Positions 56,450 to 64,000 of a stretch of 64,000 nt of DNA are shown here, piece after piece; positions within the stretch are counted from its first letter, which is position 1, and every line of letters begins with the position of its first letter. The notes beneath the pieces were generated by a model. The model did no database searches. It saw only the letters and a list, made by a program, of their open reading frames with translations, and was not told the origin of the DNA. Origin of the DNA: a gamma proteobacterium symbiont of Stewartia floridana (GTDB taxonomy: Bacteria; Pseudomonadota; Gammaproteobacteria; Chromatiales; Chromatiaceae). Made by a program: the position numbers and the translations under genes. The stretch covers positions 1 to 64,000 of the forward strand of contig NAUB01000019.1 in assembly GCA_003676145.1 (NCBI GenBank), given 5' to 3'.

Positions 56450-58420
56450 ATGACCATGACATCTGTTTTAGTCAAATCGCTCTTCGTCGGATTGCTGATC
56501 AGTCTGCTGCCTGTGACGACACTGGCAGTTGAGGTCAATCTGAATGAGGAGAAATTGGCCTTACAAAGAGAACGCTTCCTGGCCGCTGAGAGAGCGCTCT
56601 CAAAAGGTGACATGGCAACCTACCAGGCCGTGAGAGAGGAGTTGATCGGCTACCCACTGCTGGTCTATCTGGATTACCAGGAGACAGTAAAACATATCGA
56701 TCAGCAATCGGTTCAAAGCATCAGCAACAGACTCTCTCGCCTCGAAGGAACACCGCTGCAGAGCATGCTCAACAATCAGTGGCTCAGGTTTCTCTCGAAA
56801 CATAAACTCTGGCAGACCTATCTGCAATTCTCCAAGCCGGGAGGCAGTGTCAGACAACAGTGCCGCAGACTCCAGGCGATGCTTAAAACCGGACAGGCTG
56901 AACAGGCCTACTCAGAGGTTCCCGGATTATGGCTCAACGGCCGATCCCAACCCAAGGTGTGTGACCCGGTCTTCAAAAGCTGGATCGATGCAGGGCACCT
57001 CACAGAACAGCAGGTTTGGCAACGATTCAATATGGCGATGTCCCAGCGCCAGACCAGACTGGCCAACTATCTGAAACGCTACCTGAACAAACCGGAGCAG
57101 CAGATCGCAGACCTCTGGCTCAAGCTCTATCGCCAACCCGCCAAAGTTGCAAAGCTGTATGGCATCAACCACCCGATGAAGGATGAGATGGCCATCCAGG
57201 TGATCCGCAAACTGGCCTGGCGCGATGTGGAAGCGGCATTCGGCGCATGGGAAAAACTCCAACCCATGGGTATCTTCTCAGACAAACAGCAGCAAAAGGC
57301 GATCTATGCATTGGCAGGAGGCCTGGCGAGAGAGCCGGACAAACAACTCAGTCAGCGATTCAACCAACTCCTGCCTGAACAGCTGAAACTGGACAGCAGA
57401 GTCTCGGAGAAAGCCCTGCAGGCTGCACTTCAGGTGAATGACTGGACCTGGGTTCTGCAACTCGTGGAATCCCTCTCCGCAAGCGAAAAGGAGCAGGCCC
57501 AATGGCAATACTGGCATGCCCGCGCACTGACCAAGCTGGATCGGGAAAATGAGGCGAGAGCCATTCTCAAGCAGCTATCCCAGGAGCGCAGTTATTATGG
57601 CTTCATGGCGGCCAACCAGTTGGGCATACCGCCGAAGCTGGAGCATATCGCCCTGCAGTCAGATCAGACGATCTCGGCGGTAATGGCCTTGAATCCAGGC
57701 CTGCAAAGAGCCCGGGAACTGCATATGCTGAAACGCCCCATGTCAGCCCGCAGGGAGTGGAATCTGGCACTGAAAAAGGCCACACCTGAAGAGTTGAAGG
57801 CGGCGGCACACCTGGCGCAGAACTGGAACTGGCCATCGCAAAGCATCATCACACTGGCAAAGCTGCGCCACTGGAACGATCTGGAGTTGCGCTTCCCACT
57901 GGCACATCAGGAGACCATCACCGGGCAGGCTCGTGGGCACGGCATCGATCGAGCCTGGGTCTACGCCATACTGCGTCAGGAGAGTGCATTCATCAGTGAT
58001 GCAAGATCCTCAGCCGGGGCAAGGGGTCTGATGCAGCTGATGCCGAAAACCGCCAAGCAGGTGGCCAAAGAGCTTAAACACTCGCCGCTCAAACTTGACG
58101 ACCTGTTTCGACCCGAAGTGAATATCAGACTGGGTACCGGTTATCTCAACAAGATCTACCGACAGTTGCAGGAGAATCCGGTATTGGCGACGGCGGCCTA
58201 TAATGCAGGCCCACATCGAGTGAAAAGCTGGCTGCCAGATCAGACTCAGGCCACCGATATCTGGATTGAGACGATCCCTTTCCACGAGACAAGGGAGTAT
58301 CTGAAGCGGGTGCTGGCGTATACCGTGATCTATAACTACCGTCTCGGTGAACAATCCAAAGTGGTGCCTGAAAAGTGGCTGACACCGATCGAGGCGAGAA
58401 ACGGAGCCTCAGGAGTCTGA
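56450..58420 (+). CDS. slt: Soluble lytic murein transglycosylase (Slt70-like)
   Basis: Periplasmic enzyme cutting peptidoglycan to 1,6-anhydromuropeptides. The 656-residue protein has a signal peptide (MTSVLVKSLFVGLLISLLPVTTLAVE), the long U-shaped alpha-superhelix (about 30-480) and a C-terminal SLT domain. The latter has YAILRQESAFISDARSSAGARGLMQLMPKTAKQ with catalytic E511, and VLATAAYNAGPHRV. Its 3' end overlaps the convergent cyclase-like gene by 12 bp. Length agrees with Slt70. Confidence 0.96.
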   Translation: MTMTSVLVKSLFVGLLISLLPVTTLAVEVNLNEEKLALQRERFLAAERALSKGDMATYQAVREELIGYPLLVYLDYQETVKHIDQQSVQSISNRLSRLEGTPLQSMLNNQWLRFLSKHKLWQTYLQFSKPGGSVRQQCRRLQAMLKTGQAEQAYSEVPGLWLNGRSQPKVCDPVFKSWIDAGHLTEQQVWQRFNMAMSQRQTRLANYLKRYLNKPEQQIADLWLKLYRQPAKVAKLYGINHPMKDEMAIQVIRKLAWRDVEAAFGAWEKLQPMGIFSDKQQQKAIYALAGGLAREPDKQLSQRFNQLLPEQLKLDSRVSEKALQAALQVNDWTWVLQLVESLSASEKEQAQWQYWHARALTKLDRENEARAILKQLSQERSYYGFMAANQLGIPPKLEHIALQSDQTISAVMALNPGLQRARELHMLKRPMSARREWNLALKKATPEELKAAAHLAQNWNWPSQSIITLAKLRHWNDLELRFPLAHQETITGQARGHGIDRAWVYAILRQESAFISDARSSAGARGLMQLMPKTAKQVAKELKHSPLKLDDLFRPEVNIRLGTGYLNKIYRQLQENPVLATAAYNAGPHRVKSWLPDQTQATDIWIETIPFHETREYLKRVLAYTVIYNYRLGEQSKVVPEKWLTPIEARNGASGV

Positions 58421-60841
58421 TTCAAGACTGAGCGGAATAACCTCCTCCGTCTGCTGCTCTTCCATCTGATTTGGTGCGCGTTTTGCGTTAAGGCGTTTTT
58501 TAACCTTGCTAATCAGTTCCGGATCGGTCACCACCTCATAGAAGCTGGCATCGGCCTGAACCACACTCGGCATATCATCCTCACGCTGCCAGGTCTTGAT
58601 CACAGCTTCTCTGATGACCAGCCAGTGAGCGCTGCCCCTGCGGTCGACAAATCGGCCTACATGATAGGTATCCCCTTCACCGGAACGGCTATGCACTTTC
58701 ATCTTGTGCAGCACCATTTCCGATTTAAGCTTTTTGAATGCAGGTGGAGCCAACTCAATTCCATTGACATTGAAACGCAGTCGTCTGGCGCTTTTTTTCT
58801 CACTACCGCCATCATCGGAAAAGACCTCGACACGATGACGTTGGCTTTTGCGCCAACTGGTGTCGTAGCGTAACTCGGAGGAGCAGGACGACAATCTATC
58901 CGCTTCATTGATCGCTGGCGAAATCATGATCTTGCGCTGCTCATCATTCAGATAGGCCGGTGCCTCGCTACTGAAGGCGATACCCAGACCCAGCTCCAGC
59001 TTGGGTAGATTATGCGCTTTGTTCTGGTTGTTTTGCGCTTCCATGACCAGCAGAATCTTTCTCGCCAGACCGCAGGCATTGGCAACCGTCATCCCCTGAG
59101 TGGTCATGGCACCTGTCTCCAAAACACTGAGAATCAGGGCATCCCCCTCAACGAACACCTTCTTGGCACCAAAGCGATCCAGCAACTTGTTGATCGGCCC
59201 AAAAAAGTTCATGCTGAAATGGGTCGCAGGATTGAGCCTTTTCTCAACCAGCTGACTGGTGATTTCTGTCGAACCTCTGACATCCGCTTTTAGGATTGCA
59301 TGCGCTTTGATCTTGCCTTCCTGGGCATCACTATCCTGACTGAGACGAAACTCATAGAGACTGCCGTTATCCCGCGACAACTGAATGCTCTCGCTGTCCT
59401 GCAGGATATTCAATTGGCTCATCTGTTGATAGGTGTAGTAAGCAAGTTTCAGATCTCTGCGAAAGATTAGAAAATCCTTCAGATAACGTATCGCATAGCC
59501 CTGTTGCTTGATTGCCGGCATGCGGCGGATATAGCCATGCACCACGTCTAGCGCCTTAATGATCGAGGCCCCTTTGTCGGCTGTTGATGCGAGTTTTTTC
59601 AGTAGCGTTCTTTTCGGAAGCGCATCCACCAGGTAGTGATAGATATCCCGATGTGAGATCAGACCGTTAAACTGCCGATAGAGTTTTTGAGTACGATAGG
59701 CTGCAATCGCGCGACGCGTCAGCCCAGACCGATCAAACTGCTTAAGCAGGTTCGACTTCAGCTGCTGCTGTACTTTATTGAACTCGGGATTATCCCAAAG
59801 CCCCTTACTCTGCATCACTGGAGCACGGGAAAACCATCCACTCCTGGCGTCACCGCCCTGCTTGAGCAGCATCTCCATATTTCTCGGATCATCCAGCCAA
59901 CTGACATAGATCTCCTTGAACTCCTGAGCCGAGAGATTGCGTTCCAGCAACCGTTGTCCATCGAGAAAATCTGAAAAACCGCTATGGCGCTCTCGCTGCG
60001 TAATTTGAAATTGAGTCGTCTCTCCCGAGTTTGCGCTATCGGCGTCAGGTGTTTGAGGCTTCGCCCATTCCGGCAGATAGTCGCTGTAAGTTGTGGTGAT
60101 ATAGCGATTGGCCAGATCAAAGTAGTTACCACCTTCCCGATCCACACAGAGCAACGAATAGTGATTCAGAAGATACTCTTCAGTGGCGAGATCCGGAAGA
60201 TGCAGCAATGGATTGAATAAAATCCGTTTGGAAACCACCCAGGAGCTGCCGACAACGGATTTGCGCATTTTACGCAGCTCCTTCGATTCAAGGCGCTGCA
60301 CTATCTTGAACAGTCGACTCAAGGTACGGTAACGAATCCCCGGTTCGAGGCGGGCAAGACCGACAAGCCGTTCGTGCATCTCCATGGCTCGGCCACTGTG
60401 CAGATCCGCGGTGGATTCCACATCCTGCTGCAACTGACCCCGCAGCTTCGATAGTGCGCTCTGTGGTGCATCCAACATCAACTTGAGTAGCACCAGATGC
60501 AGCAATTGCAGCAGTTCCTTGACGGCTGTATTGGCATGTATCTGTTCCAGTGCACCCTGCAGAACACTGCGATAGTTTGCCTTGAAACTCTCGATATCCG
60601 CACCGGATGAAAATTGCCCGGTATGGGCCCAACCATGCTTTGCCAGATCTTCGTGGACAATCTTCTCGACCAGGGATAGCAGTGAACTACGGAATTGATG
60701 ACTGATCGCCACATCGATACGGCGATTGTCTATGCCGATTTGAAACTGCTCCAGACTGACCTGCCAGGAGGGGCAGCGTCGTAGAGGCGCAAGAAATTCT
60801 CCAACATTCGGTTGAACGCCCAAGGTGTTACGAATCCTCAA
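58409..60841 (-). CDS. Large soluble protein with divergent class III nucleotidyl cyclase domain
   Basis: An 810-residue protein without membrane segments. Residues 1-500 are helical and unrecognised. Residues 512-660 resemble a class III adenylyl/guanylyl cyclase core: AILKADVRGSTEITSQL with metal Asp D520, VEGDALILSV with second metal Asp D567 (47 residues later; about 44 is usual), GLGIAFSSEAP, and SPAINEADRLSS with the transition-state Asn N645 and Arg R649 spaced N+4. The purine-specifying Lys and Asp positions are not conserved (V564, I638). A basic C-terminus (660-810) follows. The start is TTG at 60841; TTG 60823 is possible. It overlaps slt convergently. Confidence 0.75.
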   Translation of the reverse strand: MRIRNTLGVQPNVGEFLAPLRRCPSWQVSLEQFQIGIDNRRIDVAISHQFRSSLLSLVEKIVHEDLAKHGWAHTGQFSSGADIESFKANYRSVLQGALEQIHANTAVKELLQLLHLVLLKLMLDAPQSALSKLRGQLQQDVESTADLHSGRAMEMHERLVGLARLEPGIRYRTLSRLFKIVQRLESKELRKMRKSVVGSSWVVSKRILFNPLLHLPDLATEEYLLNHYSLLCVDREGGNYFDLANRYITTTYSDYLPEWAKPQTPDADSANSGETTQFQITQRERHSGFSDFLDGQRLLERNLSAQEFKEIYVSWLDDPRNMEMLLKQGGDARSGWFSRAPVMQSKGLWDNPEFNKVQQQLKSNLLKQFDRSGLTRRAIAAYRTQKLYRQFNGLISHRDIYHYLVDALPKRTLLKKLASTADKGASIIKALDVVHGYIRRMPAIKQQGYAIRYLKDFLIFRRDLKLAYYTYQQMSQLNILQDSESIQLSRDNGSLYEFRLSQDSDAQEGKIKAHAILKADVRGSTEITSQLVEKRLNPATHFSMNFFGPINKLLDRFGAKKVFVEGDALILSVLETGAMTTQGMTVANACGLARKILLVMEAQNNQNKAHNLPKLELGLGIAFSSEAPAYLNDEQRKIMISPAINEADRLSSCSSELRYDTSWRKSQRHRVEVFSDDGGSEKKSARRLRFNVNGIELAPPAFKKLKSEMVLHKMKVHSRSGEGDTYHVGRFVDRRGSAHWLVIREAVIKTWQREDDMPSVVQADASFYEVVTDPELISKVKKRLNAKRAPNQMEEQQTEEVIPLSLESDS

Positions 60842-61207
60842 TGCATTGGTGGATTGACGGTCTGGTGGACCCGCTTAAAAGCGTTGTTGACATGAACTTC
60901 GCATCCAACCAGTCCAAGGTAAAACTATCATGAAACTCAGCAAGTTACATAGTGTGAGTCTAGATGATGAGGTGCAAGAATTAAATATTACAAAATGAGA
61001 TTTATTCACATCAGAACAGAAATGTGAACGGCGTTTTAATATTACAGCGATCAATTATTCATCCGACAGCCTGTTTTTGCTGTCAGGTGAATGGTTCACG
61101 GGGAATAATCGGGTGGATTGGCGGCAATTCGGCTAGGTCAGTGACCCTAAGAGAGGCATCGCATTTTGTATGACCAATGATTTTCAACAAGGCTTGGCCA
61201 ATACGGA
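60842..61207. other. Intergenic region, nothing recognised
   Basis: About 365 bases, AT-rich around 60950-61050, between rsd and the cyclase-like gene on the same strand. It probably carries the promoter of the latter; I see no convincing motif or gene. Confidence 0.35.
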
Positions 61208-61657
61208 CTATCGATCAAGCATGGTTGCCAGAAGCTGATCTTCCAGTTCGATACGCACTGCCAGCTCTTCACCCAGTTTACAAAGATCTTCCGATAGATG
61301 ATCAAGCTGTAACTCGTGGTCCGACAGATCATAGCGGTCATTGAAATTGACTGCGACTTCACTCGCCCTGACAAACTCCGGATAGATTTTTTCGGCAATC
61401 TGCAGTACGCCGCTACGTCTCTCATTGCCGTTACTCACATAACCGAAGACTTCAAAATGGCCGAACGCGGTATAGTCGATCAGCACCTGACAAAATGTCT
61501 GTAACTGCTGATCCAATGAAGCAGACCGATGGTATGGCTCGAGACCGGCCACTTCGCAAAACAGGACCAACATCTCCTGTCGCTCCTTCAAGAGCTTGTC
61601 AATCAGATCACGAGTGACGGTTCTGCGCTCTTCTGCTGCTCCCCCTTGAGAACTCAT
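61208..61657 (-). CDS. rsd: Rsd/AlgQ family anti-sigma factor
   Basis: Binds sigma-70 in stationary phase, favouring alternative sigma factors; AlgQ also affects alginate genes in Pseudomonas. The 149-residue helical protein has ERRTVTRDLIDKLLKERQEMLVLFCEVAGLEPY, LQTFCQVLIDYTAFGHFEVFGYV, and NFNDRYDLSDHELQLDHLSEDLCKLGEELAVRIELEDQL. The ATG at 61657 is clear: GGAGG lies 6 bases upstream. Upstream frame extension to 61741 is not needed. With dksA and glnD it adds to stress and starvation control in this region. Confidence 0.92.
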   Translation of the reverse strand: MSSQGGAAEERRTVTRDLIDKLLKERQEMLVLFCEVAGLEPYHRSASLDQQLQTFCQVLIDYTAFGHFEVFGYVSNGNERRSGVLQIAEKIYPEFVRASEVAVNFNDRYDLSDHELQLDHLSEDLCKLGEELAVRIELEDQLLATMLDR

Positions 61658-62449
61658 CAAAAGCCTCCGTAACGGCATATTATTTCTATTAATCTCAAAC
61701 TGACCAGATGCAAAAAACCAGCGGCCAGAGTCAACATTCAACTGCAGAGTGCATCATAAACGATGATGACACTTCAGATAAAACCAAAACCCGTAGAATC
61801 AGTCTAAATGACAGCAACAGGCTCTGAAAGAAATTACAATACCACAACAACCGTCATTAATGTATGTCACGAACTGTAATATATAATCCGATGATATCAT
61901 GCATTTTTACAGTGTGGCGACCGTTAGTGGGCCAAGTCAGCACCAATCCAAAAGGCCGGGCTTCATCCTGGTTATCTCATCCAACCGGACAACACCTCAC
62001 CCACCCCACCTCACTGAAGAGTAAACCACCGCAGATGGATCGATTGGTTCGGTCTGAAGAGTCGAAAGCCCACAACCCGGTCGATTGCAATTATCCATCC
62101 ACAGCCATAGTATGTTCAGAGTGTTGTCTGCTTGTCGGCATGAACTATTTGGCATGGCCAGAACGTTGCTGCAATCGAGCTGAATCCCTGCGGAGTTTCA
62201 TACAGGTGCTTGGTCAACGAGTTACAATCCAGCAAACCCTATCGATTTCATCGCGGAATCTTGGAATCTCAGAAAATGTCTTCCATCACCATCAACCTGG
62301 CTTTTGTTTAAGGAACCGGTGAACAAGTCATGGACCAATACCCTGTTGAAAGAAAAAATTGTTTGTTGCCAGCGATCCCAGGCAGTAACCGGCCGTTTCA
62401 TGATTTGACTAACGCCAAGCCTTTCCAGTTGAAACACAAACGGTGTGCT
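61658..62449. other. Long intergenic region
   Basis: About 790 bases between divergent rsd and the exported protein gene. A 152-residue frame at 61864-62322 has random-looking composition and no ribosome site, so it is not called. No convincing promoter or repeat was found. Confidence 0.35.
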
Positions 62450-63097
62450 ATGGGTTGGTTTAGGAGCAGTTTGGTCTGGTTGATGTTGCTGCTTCCGCTG
62501 AGCATACCCCAAAGCCATGCAGCAAATTCAGCATCAAGCATCATGAGCAGCGCCATGCTCGCCATGATGGACACCATGGGTGACCTGGCGCATAGCTATA
62601 AACGGGGAGACAACTGGTATAACGATCGCTATCGGATCAACCCCAATCCCTACTCCTACTGGGCCCCGCCAACCTATCCGGAGTACTATCCACCAAGCCA
62701 ACCTTCCGGGCCATATCCCATGCCCCCCCACTACACAAGCCAGCCTCGCTCTGAAGTCGATGGCATCTGGATTGGTCAGGGTGGAGAGATCGTACTGGTG
62801 ATGTATGGCTATTTTCGTGTCTATGCCGATACTGAGACATACCGGGACGGGCGTTACCAGATCGATGGCGACCTTTTGCACATGCACGACTTGACCAATG
62901 GGTCGAGCCAGACCTACCAGTATGCACTCGATAGCGGCCGGATGATCATGCGTAACCGGGAGGGTGTATTGCTGCTTTTCAAACAGCTGCCAATACCGAT
63001 ACCTCCGCAAAACCTGATTCCACCCGCGCAACCACAAACCGAGCCGCCCAGTGATACGCAGTTGATCGAGGAGCCCACCGATATCCCGCAAGAGTAA
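62450..63097 (+). CDS. Exported Pro/Tyr-rich protein of unknown function
   Basis: From ATG 62450 a 215-residue protein with signal peptide MGWFRSSLVWLMLLLPLSIPQSHA. A Met/Ser-rich stretch (SSIMSSAMLAMMDTMGD) is followed by a Pro/Tyr-rich linker (NPYSYWAPPTYPEYYPPSQP). A compact beta domain comes next (EVDGIWIGQGGEIVLVMYGYFRVYADTETYRDGRYQIDGDLLHM ... MIMRNREGVLLLFKQL), then a Pro-rich tail. The beta part resembles small lipocalin-like exported domains, without confident family. A start at 62330 with GGTGA upstream would place 40 residues before the signal peptide; the true start is uncertain. Confidence 0.7.
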   Translation: MGWFRSSLVWLMLLLPLSIPQSHAANSASSIMSSAMLAMMDTMGDLAHSYKRGDNWYNDRYRINPNPYSYWAPPTYPEYYPPSQPSGPYPMPPHYTSQPRSEVDGIWIGQGGEIVLVMYGYFRVYADTETYRDGRYQIDGDLLHMHDLTNGSSQTYQYALDSGRMIMRNREGVLLLFKQLPIPIPPQNLIPPAQPQTEPPSDTQLIEEPTDIPQE

Positions 63098-63325
63098 TCG
63101 GCCAGGCAAGCATGCAGATGATCAAATCTTTTGATTTCAATCGGCTTGATTGGTCACCTGGGTATTGCCATCTTCCTCGATCTGGTTAATATTTCGCAGC
63201 CAGGCATAGGTTGTCTTGCCCTTCCTGACAAACTATTGCCCTGAATGCTAAAGCCTTCCCAGGCAGAGACAAAGAGTACAGGCTCTGGTGAATCAAGCCG
63301 CTATTCCGATAACAAGGAACAGACT

Positions 63326-64000
63326 ATGAATCGAATTTGTATACTTGGTGGTAGTGGTTTTGTCGGTCACCGACTGGTATCGGTATTGAGTAAGCGAGGT
63401 TACCCATGCCGCGTGCTTTCGCGCCATCCACAACGCCATGCCGGCTTGAAAGTCCACCCGGGGGTGGAACTGGTTAAAGTCACTCAATTCGACTCATCCA
63501 GCCTGCAGCAACACTTTGCCGGTTGTCACAGCATCATCAATCTCATCGGCATTCTCAACGAGACAAAGAGAGCCAGTTTCATGGATAGCCACGTGGCACT
63601 GGTGGATCAGATCGTTGAGGCTGCGATCAAGAGCGGGGCGAGCCGACTGCTGCATATGAGTGCACTCCACGCCGATGCAGGCAAGGGATCCAGTGAGTAT
63701 CTGCGCAGTAAGGGTGAGGGTGAAAACCGTGCTCATACCCATGGTGGTTCCGGATTGACCGTAACCAGTTTTCGACCGTCTGTGATCTTCGGCCCGGGAG
63801 ACGGGCTATTCAACCGCTTCGCCTCTCTGTTGAGCCTGTCACCCGGGATATTTCCTCTGGCCTGCCCTAACAGTCGATTTGCCCCTGTCTATGTCGGTGA
63901 TGTGGCGGAAGCTTTTGCCCGCGCACTTGAGGACGCTTCAACGGCCGGAGCCCACTACGACCTGTGCGGCCCGCAGGTCTACACCTTGAAACAGTTGGTC
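63326..64000 (+). CDS. NDUFA9-like NAD(P)-binding protein (partial, runs off window)
   Basis: The first 225 residues of an atypical short-chain dehydrogenase like the complex I NDUFA9 accessory family. It has ICILGGSGFVGHRLVSVLSKRGYPCRVLSRHP (Rossmann GxxGxxG), INLIGILNE, LLHMSALHADAGKGSSEYLRSKGEGE with the YxxxK pair, VTSFRPSVIFGPGDGLFNRFASLL and FAPVYVGDVAEAFARALED. AAGGA lies 7 bases before ATG. The frame is open to the last base, so the 3' end is outside. Confidence 0.9.
   Translation, partial: MNRICILGGSGFVGHRLVSVLSKRGYPCRVLSRHPQRHAGLKVHPGVELVKVTQFDSSSLQQHFAGCHSIINLIGILNETKRASFMDSHVALVDQIVEAAIKSGASRLLHMSALHADAGKGSSEYLRSKGEGENRAHTHGGSGLTVTSFRPSVIFGPGDGLFNRFASLLSLSPGIFPLACPNSRFAPVYVGDVAEAFARALEDASTAGAHYDLCGPQVYTLKQLV

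Noticed and set aside
61864-62322. 152-residue plus-strand open frame
   Set aside because: No ribosome site and no domain-like pattern; residue use is unlike the neighbouring genes.

Overview
This window looks like chromosomal core DNA of a free-living or symbiotic gammaproteobacterium. The evidence is the order rpsB-tsf-pyrH-frr-uppS-cdsA-dxr-rseP-bamA-ompH-lpxD-fabZ-lpxA-lpxB ... rnhB ... dnaE ... accA-tilS, together with dksA, gluQ, rsd, selO, glnD, darP, cysZ and a DUF2058 (YaiL-type) protein. The protein style (FmdB-like protein with a Gly/Cys tail, exosortase-type acyl ligase, DUF4388-like protein, divergent cyclase) resembles Chromatiales/Sedimenticolaceae-type sulfur bacteria, but that placement is an impression and not proven by the sequence. 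I found no rRNA, tRNA, CRISPR array, prophage or intact insertion sequence.

Layout. 1-210 is a palindromic dispersed repeat. 211-1303 holds yaiL and a cysteine-rich hypothetical protein. 1456-6201 (minus strand) holds tilS, accA, an FmdB-like protein, a YiiD-type thioesterase and malonyl-CoA synthetase, so two routes to malonyl-CoA lie side by side. 7000-10214 is accessory: a DUF4388-like protein, a small secreted protein, and a TetR regulator divergent from a methyltransferase. 10238-32134 is a long minus-strand block of DNA replication, lipid A, outer-membrane assembly, isoprenoid, phospholipid and translation genes. Accessory genes are inserted at its joints: an acyl-CoA ligase between lpxB and rnhB, a diguanylate cyclase between rnhB and dnaE, and the methyltransferase-to-MatB group between dnaE and accA.

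32441-36079 (plus) holds map and glnD. 36480-37747 holds two exported proteins facing a shared terminator. 38310-45332 holds cysZ, an aminotransferase/HAD pair, dksA-gluQ, and darP-recJ. 45622-50412 holds a lone BatD, a tiny SET-domain protein, a DsbA-like protein and SelO. 50482-64000 holds a GST, a split-PilZ protein, a Sel1 protein, a second thioesterase, a lone GlcF, Slt, a large cyclase-like protein, Rsd, an exported protein and the start of an NDUFA9-like protein.

Themes. Cyclic-nucleotide signalling appears three times: a GGDEF enzyme, a PilZ-type receptor with both binding motifs separated by a long insertion, and an 810-residue soluble protein with a divergent class III cyclase core. 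The last is the best candidate for undescribed biology here. Two families of palindromic intergenic repeats are dispersed through the window. Many genes in the lpx region seem to start with codons other than ATG, and darP has no standard start that would keep its conserved N-terminus.
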